A DNA stretch of 12,554 bases from Candidatus Hecatellales archaeon (GCA_003662515.1 QMYF01000003.1:1-12554); one strand, 5' to 3'; positions 1 through 6,620 are shown, counted from the stretch's first letter. Notes: generated by a model from the sequence alone, not told the origin. Program-made: numbers and translations.

Positions 1-301
1 CGATGATTGTTCCCTTAGTGATTACTCCCCGCCGGCTATATTCAACGTTGGAAGGATTCCTCACCACTCTTATGATGGTTGCCTTAACGGTTTTACCTGT
101 CTTGGGGTCGGAAACCTGAACGGTTTCAGCCTTCTTAAGCCTAACCTTAATGTTGCCTCCGCGAACCCTGTCCACCACTCTCTCCTCGGGGCCTGGAACC
201 GTCTCCACGGGGAAGCCGCCCTTCTCAAATTTCCGCCTTCCACGGTAAGGCTTCCTTTTGCCACCTGTAGGTTTCCTCTTGTGAAGGTCTGAATGCCACA
301 A
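1..301 (-). CDS. rps8e: 30S ribosomal protein S8e (3' end beyond window)
   Basis: Small-subunit ribosomal protein of archaea and eukaryotes. My reading of the minus strand gives 100 residues before the window edge; the family is about 125 to 130, so roughly the last quarter is missing. Family signatures are a basic N-terminus with RKPTGGKRK (residues 9-17), RGGN followed by KVRL (47-54), DPKTGK (65-70), NPSN with ARR-like SRRG (82-92) and ITKGTII at the end. The start is taken as TTG at 301: a TGA lies two codons upstream in the same frame, and the resulting MWHSDLHKRK fits the family N-terminus. Only a weak purine-rich stretch precedes it. It lies 79 bases downstream of aIF2 gamma on the same strand and could be cotranscribed. 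A different-frame open stretch over the same bases is not a gene. The identity is firm; the start is slightly less so. Confidence 0.93.
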   Translation of the reverse strand, partial: MWHSDLHKRKPTGGKRKPYRGRRKFEKGGFPVETVPGPEERVVDRVRGGNIKVRLKKAETVQVSDPKTGKTVKATIIRVVRNPSNVEYSRRGVITKGTII

Positions 302-380
302 GCCTCAGGTTCACGCCCCCAACTTCTGGAAGGCTTGGACAAGCTATGGAGAAACCTTAAGCAGATTAAAAGGTTTCCGG
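302..380 (-). other. aIF2 gamma to S8e intergenic spacer
   Basis: A 79-base spacer between the aIF2 gamma stop and the S8e start. Read on the minus strand it holds an AT-rich patch (CCTTTTAATC, about 366-375) that could be a weak TATA element for S8e with a leader of about 40 bases, but it is not convincing. No RNA gene fits here. Confidence 0.3.
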
Positions 381-1616
381 CTACTTTAAGATTCCGTGGC
401 CTATAAGCCGCCAGCGTCCGGCAATCCTCCGGCTTAAAGCCACCCTTGAACCCTCCCTAGCGCAGATAGGCTTCTTGAGGGAAACCTCAATATAGCTGTC
501 CCTGCTCGAGGTAATAGCTCCCACTGTAACCGTGGTTCCAGAGTTGACCACCAGGATTTCCCCTGTCTTCAAGGGTTCAACCTCCACCAGTTCAGGTGTT
601 CCAATAGCGTACTTGAAAAGCTCCACTTCAACGCCTATCTGGCTTAGGGTTTCAGGCAGGCTTCCAGGCTTACCCACCACGTTTCCAATGAGGCCGTCAG
701 CCTTAGTGAAGGAGGGGTCAAGCATGGTTCCCACGCCTACCAGGCCTCCGCAGCCAGCCTCCTCCACGCTTCTCCCCCCAGCCATCAGGCTTGTGATCTC
801 CGTGAAGAGAGGTTCATAGTTTCCACCTTCCTTGAGGCGGACTCCAGGCCTAATCTCGATTTCCTCTCCAACCCTAAGCTTGCCTTCAACTATGGTTCCG
901 CCTATCACGCCTCCCTTCAAGTCTTCAATGCTGGTTCCAGGCTTGTTGATGTCGAAGGAGCGGACCACATGCATGAAGGGAGGCTTTGAAGGGTCCCGTT
1001 TAGGCGTGGGAATACATCGTTCAATAGCCTCAATAAGCAGGTCAAGGTTTACCGCATGCTGAGCTGAAACAGGAATTATGGGAGCATCGCCGTAAAGGGT
1101 TTCCTCAGAGAGAAACTTCCTTATGGCTTCATAATTCTCTTTAGCCTTCTCCTTGTCCACAAGGTCAACCTTGTTCTGAACCACCACAAGGTTTCGCACA
1201 CCAATAATTTCTAAGGCTTTAACATGCTCTCTGGTTTGAGGTCTTGGAACAGGCTCGTTGGCAGCTATTACTAGGATGGCTCCATCCATGACGGAGGCTC
1301 CGGAAAGCATGGTGGTCATGAGGATTTCGTGGCCTGGACAGTCTACGAAGCTTACAGCCCTCAGAAACTTTGTTTTCTCCCCGCAAAGCGGGCAGATAGG
1401 CTTGGTGGTGTAGCAGTCCGGAGGCTCATGGTTAGGGCAACGGTAAAAGCCGCAGTCAGCATAGCCTATCCTAATGGTTATCCCTCTCCTAAGCTCCTCT
1501 GAGTGGCGTGCAGCCCATATTCCGGTTAAACCCTGAATGAGGGTGGTTTTACCATGGTCGACGTGGCCTGCAGTGCCAATGTTGATTTCAGGCTGCCTTG
1601 GAAGAGGCTCCGGCAC
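381..1616 (-). CDS. eif2g: Translation initiation factor aIF2 subunit gamma
   Basis: GTPase core of the aIF2 heterotrimer, which carries initiator methionyl-tRNA to the small ribosomal subunit in the cytoplasm. The 411-residue length is normal for the family. The G domain shows the P-loop GHVDHGKT (17-24), a cysteine-rich zinc knuckle (C55, C60, C68, C75, C78), G3 DCPGH (92-96), G4 NKVD (148-151) and SAQH (184-187). Two beta-barrel domains follow, with MLDPSFTKAD at about residues 298-307. The start is GTG at 1616, preceded after four bases by the purine-rich GGTGGG (1621-1627 region), a plausible Shine-Dalgarno site. It lies 69 bases downstream of Kae1 on the same strand and may have its own promoter. 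The first half of the knuckle is CxxH...C instead of CxxC, and G3 carries Cys, as in eukaryotic eIF2 gamma. The homologous factors EF-Tu and SelB are excluded by the knuckle and domain order. Confidence 0.97.
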   Translation of the reverse strand: MPEPLPRQPEINIGTAGHVDHGKTTLIQGLTGIWAARHSEELRRGITIRIGYADCGFYRCPNHEPPDCYTTKPICPLCGEKTKFLRAVSFVDCPGHEILMTTMLSGASVMDGAILVIAANEPVPRPQTREHVKALEIIGVRNLVVVQNKVDLVDKEKAKENYEAIRKFLSEETLYGDAPIIPVSAQHAVNLDLLIEAIERCIPTPKRDPSKPPFMHVVRSFDINKPGTSIEDLKGGVIGGTIVEGKLRVGEEIEIRPGVRLKEGGNYEPLFTEITSLMAGGRSVEEAGCGGLVGVGTMLDPSFTKADGLIGNVVGKPGSLPETLSQIGVEVELFKYAIGTPELVEVEPLKTGEILVVNSGTTVTVGAITSSRDSYIEVSLKKPICAREGSRVALSRRIAGRWRLIGHGILK

Positions 1617-1668
1617 GGCTACCCACCAAACCTTAGAGCGAAAACATTAGAATGAATGCTGAACTGCG

Positions 1669-1680
1669 TAATATGTTTTC
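1669..1680 (-). promoter_or_regulatory. Candidate BRE/TATA element for aIF2 gamma
   Basis: On the minus strand this reads GAAAACATATTA: an A-rich BRE-like segment followed by a TATA-like segment. A start of transcription about 25 bases downstream would leave a leader of roughly 30 bases that contains the GGTGGG ribosome site. The element lies just before the Kae1 stop, so aIF2 gamma could be transcribed separately from Kae1. This is inferred from sequence and spacing alone. Confidence 0.35.
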
Positions 1681-1685
1681 ACGGC

Positions 1686-2687
1686 TCACCTGCGCCAGGG
1701 AATAGGGACGCTGTCAAGCCTCCACCTAGGCTTAACCTGGCTTCTCTCCACGGAAACCTGAACACCGCAACGGTAGGCTAGAATTCCAGTCCACGCGATC
1801 TGCGCTCCACAGTCTCCACTATATTCTCGGGGAACCACTAGGAAGCGGGCTCCATGCTCCCTCGCCACTATCCGAAGCTTCTTCTGAAGCGTTCGGTTGG
1901 CCGCCACCCCACCAGCGAGAAGCAGCTCCTTCTTCTCGAGGAAGGCGAGAGCCCTCTCCGCGGCTTCAGCCAAGGCTGAAAAAGCTACTTCCTGAAGGGA
2001 GAAGCAGAGGTCTTCCAGCCGATGCACCCCCTCCCTTAAAAGTTTAACTGTGTAGGTTAGAAGGCCTGAATAGGAGACATCGTTCCCCTTAACGGTTAAG
2101 GGTAGCTCCACAAACCTTTTCCCTTCTCCTGCCAGCCTTTCCACCATTGGGCCTCCCGGCGAGGGCAGTCCAGCCTCCCTGGCGAAGGCGTCTAAAAGGT
2201 TTCCCAGCGTGATGTCTTCTGTTTCCCCGAAAACCCTCCACCTCCCAGCTGAGAAAGCCACGATGGAGGTGTGGCCTCCGGAAACCAGCACCACCAAGGG
2301 GTCTACGGCGCCTGTTTTGAGAGCGGCCAACTCGATATGCCCGATGGCATGATGCACGGGAACCAACGGGACTTTAAGGTAGAGGGCTAGAGCTCGGGCC
2401 ACTGTGGCTCCTGTTCTGAGGCAGGGCCCTAAACCTGGACCCTGCGAAAAAGCCACAGCGTCGATCTGGCTTGGCTTAACCCCCGCCTTCCTGAAGGCTT
2501 CCTTAAGGGTGGGAGCGGCCTGCTGAGCGTGATGTTGAGCGCTCTCCCTGGGGTGAATTCCCCTGCCTGGCGGAGGCTTATAGACGCTCCGCTCGTCGGA
2601 GAGGATTTCCCCTCGGCCTGTAACCAGGCTTACCCCGAAGGTGTGGGCTGTACTTTCAATCCCCAAGCAGATTTCAGTTTTCTCCAA
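1686..2687 (-). CDS. kae1: KEOPS subunit Kae1 (tRNA t6A threonylcarbamoyltransferase)
   Basis: Catalytic subunit of KEOPS. It transfers threonylcarbamoyl from threonylcarbamoyl-AMP to A37 of ANN-decoding tRNAs. The protein has the ASKHA fold. Visible motifs, numbered from the TTG start, are GIESTAHTFGV near residues 9-19, the metal-binding HxxxH in HHAIGH (112-117), SGGHT (136-140), PGGP (177-180), AGGVAANRTL (258-267) and the C-terminal metal-binding Asp in GDCGAQIAW (291-299). The tail RWRLDSVPIPW is archaeal-like. I chose TTG at 2687, giving 333 residues, because it puts the family start MxxxICLGIE almost at the N-terminus. A TTG at 2717 would add ten hydrophobic residues. Neither has a ribosome site. 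Its partner kinase Bud32 is encoded head-to-head on the other strand, and aIF2 gamma follows downstream. The motif SGGHT, without the archaeal Tyr ligand before it, is bacterial-like. Confidence 0.95.
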   Translation of the reverse strand: MEKTEICLGIESTAHTFGVSLVTGRGEILSDERSVYKPPPGRGIHPRESAQHHAQQAAPTLKEAFRKAGVKPSQIDAVAFSQGPGLGPCLRTGATVARALALYLKVPLVPVHHAIGHIELAALKTGAVDPLVVLVSGGHTSIVAFSAGRWRVFGETEDITLGNLLDAFAREAGLPSPGGPMVERLAGEGKRFVELPLTVKGNDVSYSGLLTYTVKLLREGVHRLEDLCFSLQEVAFSALAEAAERALAFLEKKELLLAGGVAANRTLQKKLRIVAREHGARFLVVPREYSGDCGAQIAWTGILAYRCGVQVSVERSQVKPRWRLDSVPIPWRR

Positions 2688-2714
2688 GCTAACTATGCCT
2701 AATAAGGGGAGAGG

Positions 2715-2728
2715 CAAATTAATGTTTA
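2715..2728. promoter_or_regulatory. AT-rich element between Kae1 and Bud32, possible bidirectional TATA
   Basis: CAAATTAATGTTTA is the only clearly AT-rich stretch in the head-to-head region. Its centre lies about 31 bases from the Kae1 TTG at 2687 and about 20 bases from the internal Bud32 ATG at 2740. Those distances would suit near-leaderless transcripts in both directions. If Bud32 instead starts at ATG 2722, the element overlaps that start codon and could not be its promoter. Inference from spacing only. Confidence 0.3.
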
Positions 2729-3387
2729 GCAGAGGGGAAATGAGGCTTTTAAGGAAGGGTGCCGAAGCAAACCTTTACCTTTCCACTTTCCAAGGCTGCA
2801 AGGCCCTGGTTAAGCATAGGGTTAGGAAAGCCTACCGGATACCCAAACTTGACCGGAGAATCAGGACGCTGAGAACGGTTCATGAGGCTGAGCTGCTTCA
2901 TGAGGCTAAGAAGGCAGGAGTTCCAACACCCCTAATCTACTTCCTCGACAAAAATGAGGGAAAACTCGTCCTCCAGTTCGTGGAGGGGGAGAGACTTAAA
3001 GAAATTTTGGATAGGGATGTTTCTCAGGCTAAGGTTGAAAAGCTGGGGGTTAGGCTGGGAAGCCTTATAGGGAAACTTCACAGGAGGGGGATAATCCACG
3101 GCGACCTAACCACCTCCAACGTTATCATCACTCCTGAAGGGGGAATGGTGCTGATAGACTTTGGCTTAGGCTTCTACTCCCAACAGTTGGAAGACCGGGG
3201 GATGGACCTTCACCTTTTGAGGCAGGCCTTGGAAAGCTACCATACCAGGCTGGCTAAACCTTTCTTCCAGGCCGTCTTGGAAGGCTACGGGAAAATCATG
3301 GGTGCAGAAAGGCTTAGGGAGGTGGAGGCTAAGCTTAAGGAGATTAAGGCTCGGGGACGCTATGTGCCTCCGGAGGAGCGCGGCTGA
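2722..3387 (+). CDS. bud32: KEOPS-associated protein kinase/ATPase Bud32
   Basis: Small atypical RIO-like kinase of the KEOPS complex. It binds Kae1, and its ATPase activity supports t6A synthesis. The protein has 221 residues from ATG 2722. It shows the N-lobe GAEANLYL (13-20), the putative ATP-binding lysine K31, PKLD (41-44), catalytic loop HGDLTTSN (126-133), IDFGLG (145-150) and the C-terminal family signature RGRYVPPEER (211-220). It lacks the extended activation segment and substrate lobe of ordinary kinases, as expected. ATG 2722 has the purine-rich GGGGAGAGG seven bases upstream. ATG 2740, giving MRLLRKGAEANLYL and 215 residues, fits the usual family start better, so the choice is open. 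An in-frame ATG at 2641 lies inside Kae1 and is unlikely. It is separate from Kae1 here, although the two are fused in many euryarchaea. The stop is 4 bases from the Pth2 stop on the other strand. Confidence 0.94.
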   Translation: MFSRGEMRLLRKGAEANLYLSTFQGCKALVKHRVRKAYRIPKLDRRIRTLRTVHEAELLHEAKKAGVPTPLIYFLDKNEGKLVLQFVEGERLKEILDRDVSQAKVEKLGVRLGSLIGKLHRRGIIHGDLTTSNVIITPEGGMVLIDFGLGFYSQQLEDRGMDLHLLRQALESYHTRLAKPFFQAVLEGYGKIMGAERLREVEAKLKEIKARGRYVPPEERG

Positions 3388-3391
3388 AAGC

Positions 3392-3796
3392 TTAGAGAAG
3401 TTTAAGTTTCCCAGTAACCTTGTCTACGAGGCTTATGGGGCCAGGGCCTATTCCCAAGCATGTAACCGTGCCCGGCGGAAGCTCTGTTAACCCTCGGTCT
3501 TGAACCAGCTCTGCTGGGAGGCCAAGCTTTTCCGCTTCCTCCTTAAGCTTTAAAAGCTCCTCAAGGTTTTCCACCTTCAAAATTACCTTACGCTGGCCTT
3601 CCTCCAGCCATCTCCTCCACCATTCCGTCCTATTCTTCCTTGCCTTTTCCGCTGCCAAAACAGCCGCGTGAGCCACCTGGCCGCAGAGCTTCCCCTTAGA
3701 GATTTTAAGGTCTCCTCTAACCACAATGTTCTGCGTGTATTCGAATCTGGCTGGCTCCTCCAATTCTCCCTCTTTTCCGCCTAGGGCAGAAGCCAT
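3392..3796 (-). CDS. pth2: Peptidyl-tRNA hydrolase, Pth2 family
   Basis: Cytoplasmic hydrolase that frees tRNA from peptidyl-tRNAs dropped during translation. It is the archaeal/eukaryal Pth2 type, unrelated to bacterial Pth. Visible motifs are [17 protein letters not shown] (20-36) with the conserved lysines, GQVAHAAV (39-46), [13 protein letters not shown] (98-110) and the C-terminal CLGIGPGP (113-120). The ATG at 3796 gives 134 residues, about 18 more than the usual family start near RFEY. That ATG lies inside a TATATAT sequence and has no ribosome site nearby. A TTG at 3763, giving 123 residues, lies at the right distance for a near-leaderless transcript from that TATA element and is a serious alternative. 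It is convergent with Bud32 and divergent from the zinc-ribbon gene. The family identity is firm; the N-terminus is uncertain. Confidence 0.95.
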   Translation of the reverse strand: MASALGGKEGELEEPARFEYTQNIVVRGDLKISKGKLCGQVAHAAVLAAEKARKNRTEWWRRWLEEGQRKVILKVENLEELLKLKEEAEKLGLPAELVQDRGLTELPPGTVTCLGIGPGPISLVDKVTGKLKLL

Positions 3797-3801
3797 ATAT
3801 A
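3795..3801. promoter_or_regulatory. ATATATA element shared by pth2 and the zinc-ribbon/aEF-1 beta genes
   Basis: A near-palindromic ATATATA, the best TATA-like sequence in this divergent region. On the plus strand it would start transcription near 3825, leaving a leader of about 38 bases with the GGAGGG ribosome site of the zinc-ribbon gene. On the minus strand it would start near 3770, seven bases before the TTG alternative start of pth2. Both readings are spacing-based inferences. Confidence 0.42.
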
Positions 3802-3850
3802 GGAGTTTTAGCCTTCCCCTCTCATCTAAGACTTAAAGGTTAAAGTTTAT

Positions 3851-3856
3851 GGAGGG
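3851..3856 (+). promoter_or_regulatory. Ribosome binding site that sets the zinc-ribbon TTG start
   Basis: GGAGGG, six bases before TTG 3863. It decides that this TTG is the start: an ATG overlapping the site at 3849 is in another frame and would not give the zinc-ribbon protein. Confidence 0.7.
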
Positions 3857-3862
3857 CAAAGC

Positions 3863-4057
3863 TTGGAGGCCGCTCTCAGAACCGGGGAAGTCAAGGTTCC
3901 CATCTGCACCTCCTGCGGCAGAACCATTATCCCTATGGAACGTTACGTGCGCTTCTCTTGTCCAAACTGCGGGCAGATAACCATTATCCGATGTGAGAAG
4001 TGCCGGAAATTCGGCCGGCCTTACAAGTGTGCTAAATGCGGGTTTGTAGGTCCCTAG
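3863..4057 (+). CDS. Small zinc-ribbon protein with four CxxC motifs (translation-associated, COG2888-like)
   Basis: A 64-residue protein with four CxxC knuckles at C15/C18, C33/C36, C44/C47 and C56/C59. These can bind two zinc ions. The segment from [13 protein letters not shown] (about 25-37) through the last knuckle [12 protein letters not shown] (50-61) matches the small archaeal zinc-finger family often annotated as RNA-binding protein involved in translation. Its position directly before aEF-1 beta, one base after the stop, is a recurrent archaeal arrangement and supports a translation-related role. The exact biochemical function is not established by the sequence. The TTG start is fixed by GGAGGG six bases upstream. 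The gene opens a plus-strand run that continues to FEN-1. Confidence 0.92.
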   Translation: MEAALRTGEVKVPICTSCGRTIIPMERYVRFSCPNCGQITIIRCEKCRKFGRPYKCAKCGFVGP

Positions 4058-4066
4058 GGTGAGGAG
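4058..4066 (+). promoter_or_regulatory. Ribosome binding site for aEF-1 beta
   Basis: GGTGAGGAG immediately after the stop of the zinc-ribbon gene and four bases before ATG 4071. It matches the archaeal anti-Shine-Dalgarno well and overlaps the upstream in-frame GTG at 4059, arguing that ATG 4071 is the true start. It suggests translation reinitiation or coupling with the upstream gene. Confidence 0.75.
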
Positions 4067-4070
4067 AAAT

Positions 4071-4340
4071 ATGGGTGAGGTTGTAGCTTCAATTAAGCTT
4101 CTTCCAGCTGAGGCAGACCTAGACCTGGAGAAGATTAAGGAGGCTGTGGTTAGGAGTCTTCCTGAGGGAGCTCGGATCCACAGGTTTGATGAGGAGCCGA
4201 TAGCCTTCGGCCTTAAAGCCTTAATTGCCCATGTGGTTATGCCTGAAACTGAGGAGGGCTTCATGGAGAAGGTGGAGGAGGCTGTTAGGAAGGCTGAAGG
4301 AGTCGGGGAAGTGGAGGTTTTAATGGTTAGAAGGTTTTAA
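4071..4340 (+). CDS. ef1b: Elongation factor 1-beta (aEF-1 beta)
   Basis: Nucleotide exchange factor for elongation factor 1-alpha; it replaces GDP with GTP after aminoacyl-tRNA delivery. The protein has 89 residues, the usual length of the archaeal form, which corresponds to the C-terminal exchange domain of eukaryotic eEF1B. Visible family features are VVASIKLLPAEADLDLEKI (4-22), the RFDEEPIAFGLKAL segment (39-52) that inserts at the GTPase, and the C-terminal EVEVLMVRRF (80-89). ATG 4071 was chosen over the in-frame GTG at 4059 because the GTG lies within the GGTGAGGAG ribosome site and the shorter form matches the family. It is almost certainly cotranscribed with the zinc-ribbon gene, 13 bases away. 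Confidence 0.96.
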   Translation: MGEVVASIKLLPAEADLDLEKIKEAVVRSLPEGARIHRFDEEPIAFGLKALIAHVVMPETEEGFMEKVEEAVRKAEGVGEVEVLMVRRF

Positions 4341-4376
4341 AGGGCTGATTTAAAGTTTATACGTCCGCTTTTCCGG

Positions 4377-4389
4377 CTTTAAATTAAAG
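4377..4389 (+). promoter_or_regulatory. Candidate TATA element for the Cdc48/VAT gene
   Basis: CTTTAAATTAAAG in the 96-base gap after aEF-1 beta. Transcription starting about 25 bases downstream would leave a leader of about 30 bases that contains the purine-rich GGGGAAGG at 4422-4429, seven bases before TTG 4437. Other AT-rich words at 4350-4360 (TTAAAGTTTAT) and about 4413-4420 are alternatives. Confidence 0.35.
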
Positions 4390-4436
4390 CTTAAGTCTCA
4401 CGGTCGATAACTGTTTATGAAGGGGAAGGCTCAGCG

Positions 4437-6620
4437 TTGGTGGCTGAAATCCAGCTAAGGGTTGCAGAGGCAAAACAGAGGGATGTGGGTAGGGGTAAGG
4501 CCAGGATAGACCAGAGAGCCATGGAAATCCTAGACGTGATGGCGGGAGACATTCTTGAAATTCGCGGCAAGAAGGTTACCGCGGCTATCGCCTGGCCAGC
4601 CTACCCTGAAGACCAAGGCTTAGACATAATACGTATCGACGGTTTAACGAGGAGGAACGCTCAGGTATCCCTTAACGAGTATGTCACAGTTAGGAAGGCT
4701 CTCGTCCATAATGCTTCCAGCGTAACCCTTGCCCCCGTAGACGTTAGAATAGAGTTTGACCCCGACTTCACCAATTTTGTTAAGTCTAGGCTTTTGGAGA
4801 TGCCTCTGGTTGAAGGCGATATTGTGCTGCTCTCGGTTTTCGGGAATGCCATGCCCTTCACGGTGGCTAAAACTAAGCCCTCCGGAATTGTCAGGGTGAC
4901 CTCCAGCACCATCTTCCAAGTGTTAAGCGAGCCTGCCCCCGAGAAGAAGGGAATCCCAAGAATAACCTACGAGGATATTGGAGGCCTCCACGAGGAAGTT
5001 CAGAGGATAAGGGAGATGGTTGAGCTTCCCCTCCGCCACCCCGAGCTTTTCCAGAGGCTTGGAATAGACCCGCCTAAAGGCGTGCTGCTTCATGGGCCTC
5101 CAGGCTGTGGGAAGACGCTGCTCGCGAAGGCTGTGGCCAACGAGGCTAACGCCTACTTCATCAACATCAACGGCCCGGAAATTATGAGCAAGTTCTATGG
5201 TGAGTCTGAGGCTAGGCTACGGGAAATCTTCCAGAAGGCTCAGGAGAACGCTCCCAGCATCATATTTATCGACGAGATTGACGCGATAGCCCCGAAAAGG
5301 GAGGAAGTTGTTGGAGAGGTTGAGAAGAGGGTTGTGGCTCAGTTGCTCGCCCTCATGGACGGCCTTCAAACCAGGGGAAACGTGATAGTTATTGGAGCCA
5401 CCAACGTGCCCAACATGTTGGACCCGGCTCTCCGCAGGCCGGGAAGGTTTGACCGGGAAATTGAGATTGGTGTTCCCGATAAGGATGGCCGCTACGAGAT
5501 TCTGCTCATCCACACGCGAGGTATGCCCCTAGCCAAGGATGTGAACCTAAAGCAGCTAGCCGAAATGACTCACGGCTATACGGGAGCCGATATTGCCGCC
5601 CTCTGCAGGGAGGCAGCCATGAAGGCTTTAAGAAGGTATCTGCCCAACATCGACCTGGAGCAGGAGCGTATTCCTCCACAGATTTTAGAGAACATGGAGA
5701 TTCGGATGGAAGACTTCCTTGCAGCTTACCGTGAGATAACTCCAACCGCCATGAGGGAGGTCTTCATCGAGATTCCCAACGTAAGGTGGGATGATATTGG
5801 AGGCTTAGATAAGGTTAAGGAGGAGCTTAGGGAGGCTGTGGAGTGGCCCTTAAAGTATCCGCAGGCCTTCCAGCGGATAGGAATCAGGCCTCCTAAAGGC
5901 ATCCTCCTCTACGGGCCTCCAGGCTGCGGGAAGACGCTGCTCGCGAAGGCTGTGGCCACCGAGAGTGAAGCCAACTTCATCACGATTAAGGGTCCTGAAG
6001 TGTTCAGTAAGTGGGTTGGAGAATCTGAGAGGGCGATAAGAGAGGTGTTTAGGAAGGCTAGGATGGCTGCGCCCGCCATCATCTTCTTCGACGAGTTTGA
6101 CGCCCTGGTTCCCCGCAGGGGGATGGGCTACTCCGACCAGGGAGTCTCAGAGCGGGTTATCAGCCAGCTGCTCACCGAGATGGACGGCATTATGAGCCTG
6201 GAAAACGTGGTGGTTATCGCCGCCACCAACAGGCCTGACATCCTAGACCCGGCGGTTCTAAGGCCGGGAAGGTTTGACAAGCTTATCTACGTGCCTGCCC
6301 CCGATGAGAAGGCTAGGATGGCTATCCTCAAGATTTACACGAAGAACATGCCTCTAGCCAGCGATGTAAGCCTTGAAGCCTTAGCCTCGCTGACTAAGGG
6401 CTATAGTGGAGCAGACCTGGAGGCCGTCTGCAGGGAGGCAGGGCTCAACGCCCTCAGGAGAGATATAAACGCTAAGGAGGTTACCATGCAGGACTTCAGG
6501 GAGGCCCTAAGCAGGATAGGGCCGAGCATAACGCCTGAAATGGAGAAGTTCTACGAGAGCTTTGGAGCCACCTACAGGAAGCAGCTGGAGAAAGCCCTCA
6601 TACCGCCGCCCATCGCTTAA
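4437..6620 (+). CDS. Cdc48/VAT-type AAA+ ATPase (p97 homologue)
   Basis: Hexameric double-ring unfoldase that extracts and unfolds proteins in the cytoplasm, often upstream of the proteasome. The protein has 727 residues. The N-domain covers about 1-165 (double-psi barrel, then a CDC48-2 subdomain). D1 has Walker A GPPGCGKT (220-227), Walker B IIFIDE (275-280), pore loop KFYGESE (252-258) and the RPGRFDR arginine-finger region (334-340). D2 has Walker A GPPGCGKT (493-500), Walker B IIFFDE (548-553), pore loop KWVGESE (525-531) and RPGRFDK (609-615). Both ATPase sites look intact. The C-terminus ends PPPIA and lacks a hydrophobic-Tyr-X proteasome docking motif. The start is TTG 4437 or the adjacent GTG 4440; GGGGAAGG lies seven bases before the TTG. 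The two Walker A segments are nearly identical at DNA level. Classic archaeal PAN is excluded by the two AAA domains. Confidence 0.97.
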   Translation: MVAEIQLRVAEAKQRDVGRGKARIDQRAMEILDVMAGDILEIRGKKVTAAIAWPAYPEDQGLDIIRIDGLTRRNAQVSLNEYVTVRKALVHNASSVTLAPVDVRIEFDPDFTNFVKSRLLEMPLVEGDIVLLSVFGNAMPFTVAKTKPSGIVRVTSSTIFQVLSEPAPEKKGIPRITYEDIGGLHEEVQRIREMVELPLRHPELFQRLGIDPPKGVLLHGPPGCGKTLLAKAVANEANAYFININGPEIMSKFYGESEARLREIFQKAQENAPSIIFIDEIDAIAPKREEVVGEVEKRVVAQLLALMDGLQTRGNVIVIGATNVPNMLDPALRRPGRFDREIEIGVPDKDGRYEILLIHTRGMPLAKDVNLKQLAEMTHGYTGADIAALCREAAMKALRRYLPNIDLEQERIPPQILENMEIRMEDFLAAYREITPTAMREVFIEIPNVRWDDIGGLDKVKEELREAVEWPLKYPQAFQRIGIRPPKGILLYGPPGCGKTLLAKAVATESEANFITIKGPEVFSKWVGESERAIREVFRKARMAAPAIIFFDEFDALVPRRGMGYSDQGVSERVISQLLTEMDGIMSLENVVVIAATNRPDILDPAVLRPGRFDKLIYVPAPDEKARMAILKIYTKNMPLASDVSLEALASLTKGYSGADLEAVCREAGLNALRRDINAKEVTMQDFREALSRIGPSITPEMEKFYESFGATYRKQLEKALIPPPIA
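5094..5139 (+). repeat. 46-base DNA repeat, copy in D1 Walker A
   Basis: Matches 5913-5958 at 45 of 46 positions; the only difference is T at 5108 against C at 5927. It encodes the 15 residues from the GPPGCGKT motif onward. Near-identity at silent positions exceeds what the protein motif requires. Confidence 0.85.
5913..5958 (+). repeat. 46-base DNA repeat, copy in D2 Walker A
   Basis: Second copy of the segment at 5094-5139, in the same orientation and reading frame, 819 bases downstream. A further exact 18-base match lies at 5436-5453 and 6261-6278 (AGGCCGGGAAGGTTTGAC), in the arginine-finger regions of D1 and D2. Confidence 0.85.

Noticed and set aside
70..342. 90-codon open frame on the minus strand over the S8e region
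   Set aside because: Out of frame with S8e, which accounts for the same bases with clear family motifs; the open frame's product has no recognisable pattern.
4059..4070. GTG 4059 as the start of aEF-1 beta
   Set aside because: It lies within the GGTGAGGAG ribosome site, and the four added residues are not expected for the family; ATG 4071 fits better.
3840..4360. TTAAAGTTTAT at 3840-3850 and 4350-4360 as a shared promoter motif
   Set aside because: The first copy is only 12 bases before the zinc-ribbon start, too close to act as a TATA element there; two copies of an AT-rich 11-mer are weak evidence.
6600..6620. C-terminal proteasome-docking motif in Cdc48/VAT
   Set aside because: The protein ends PPPIA, with no hydrophobic-Tyr-X pattern, so a direct docking motif of that type is not supported.
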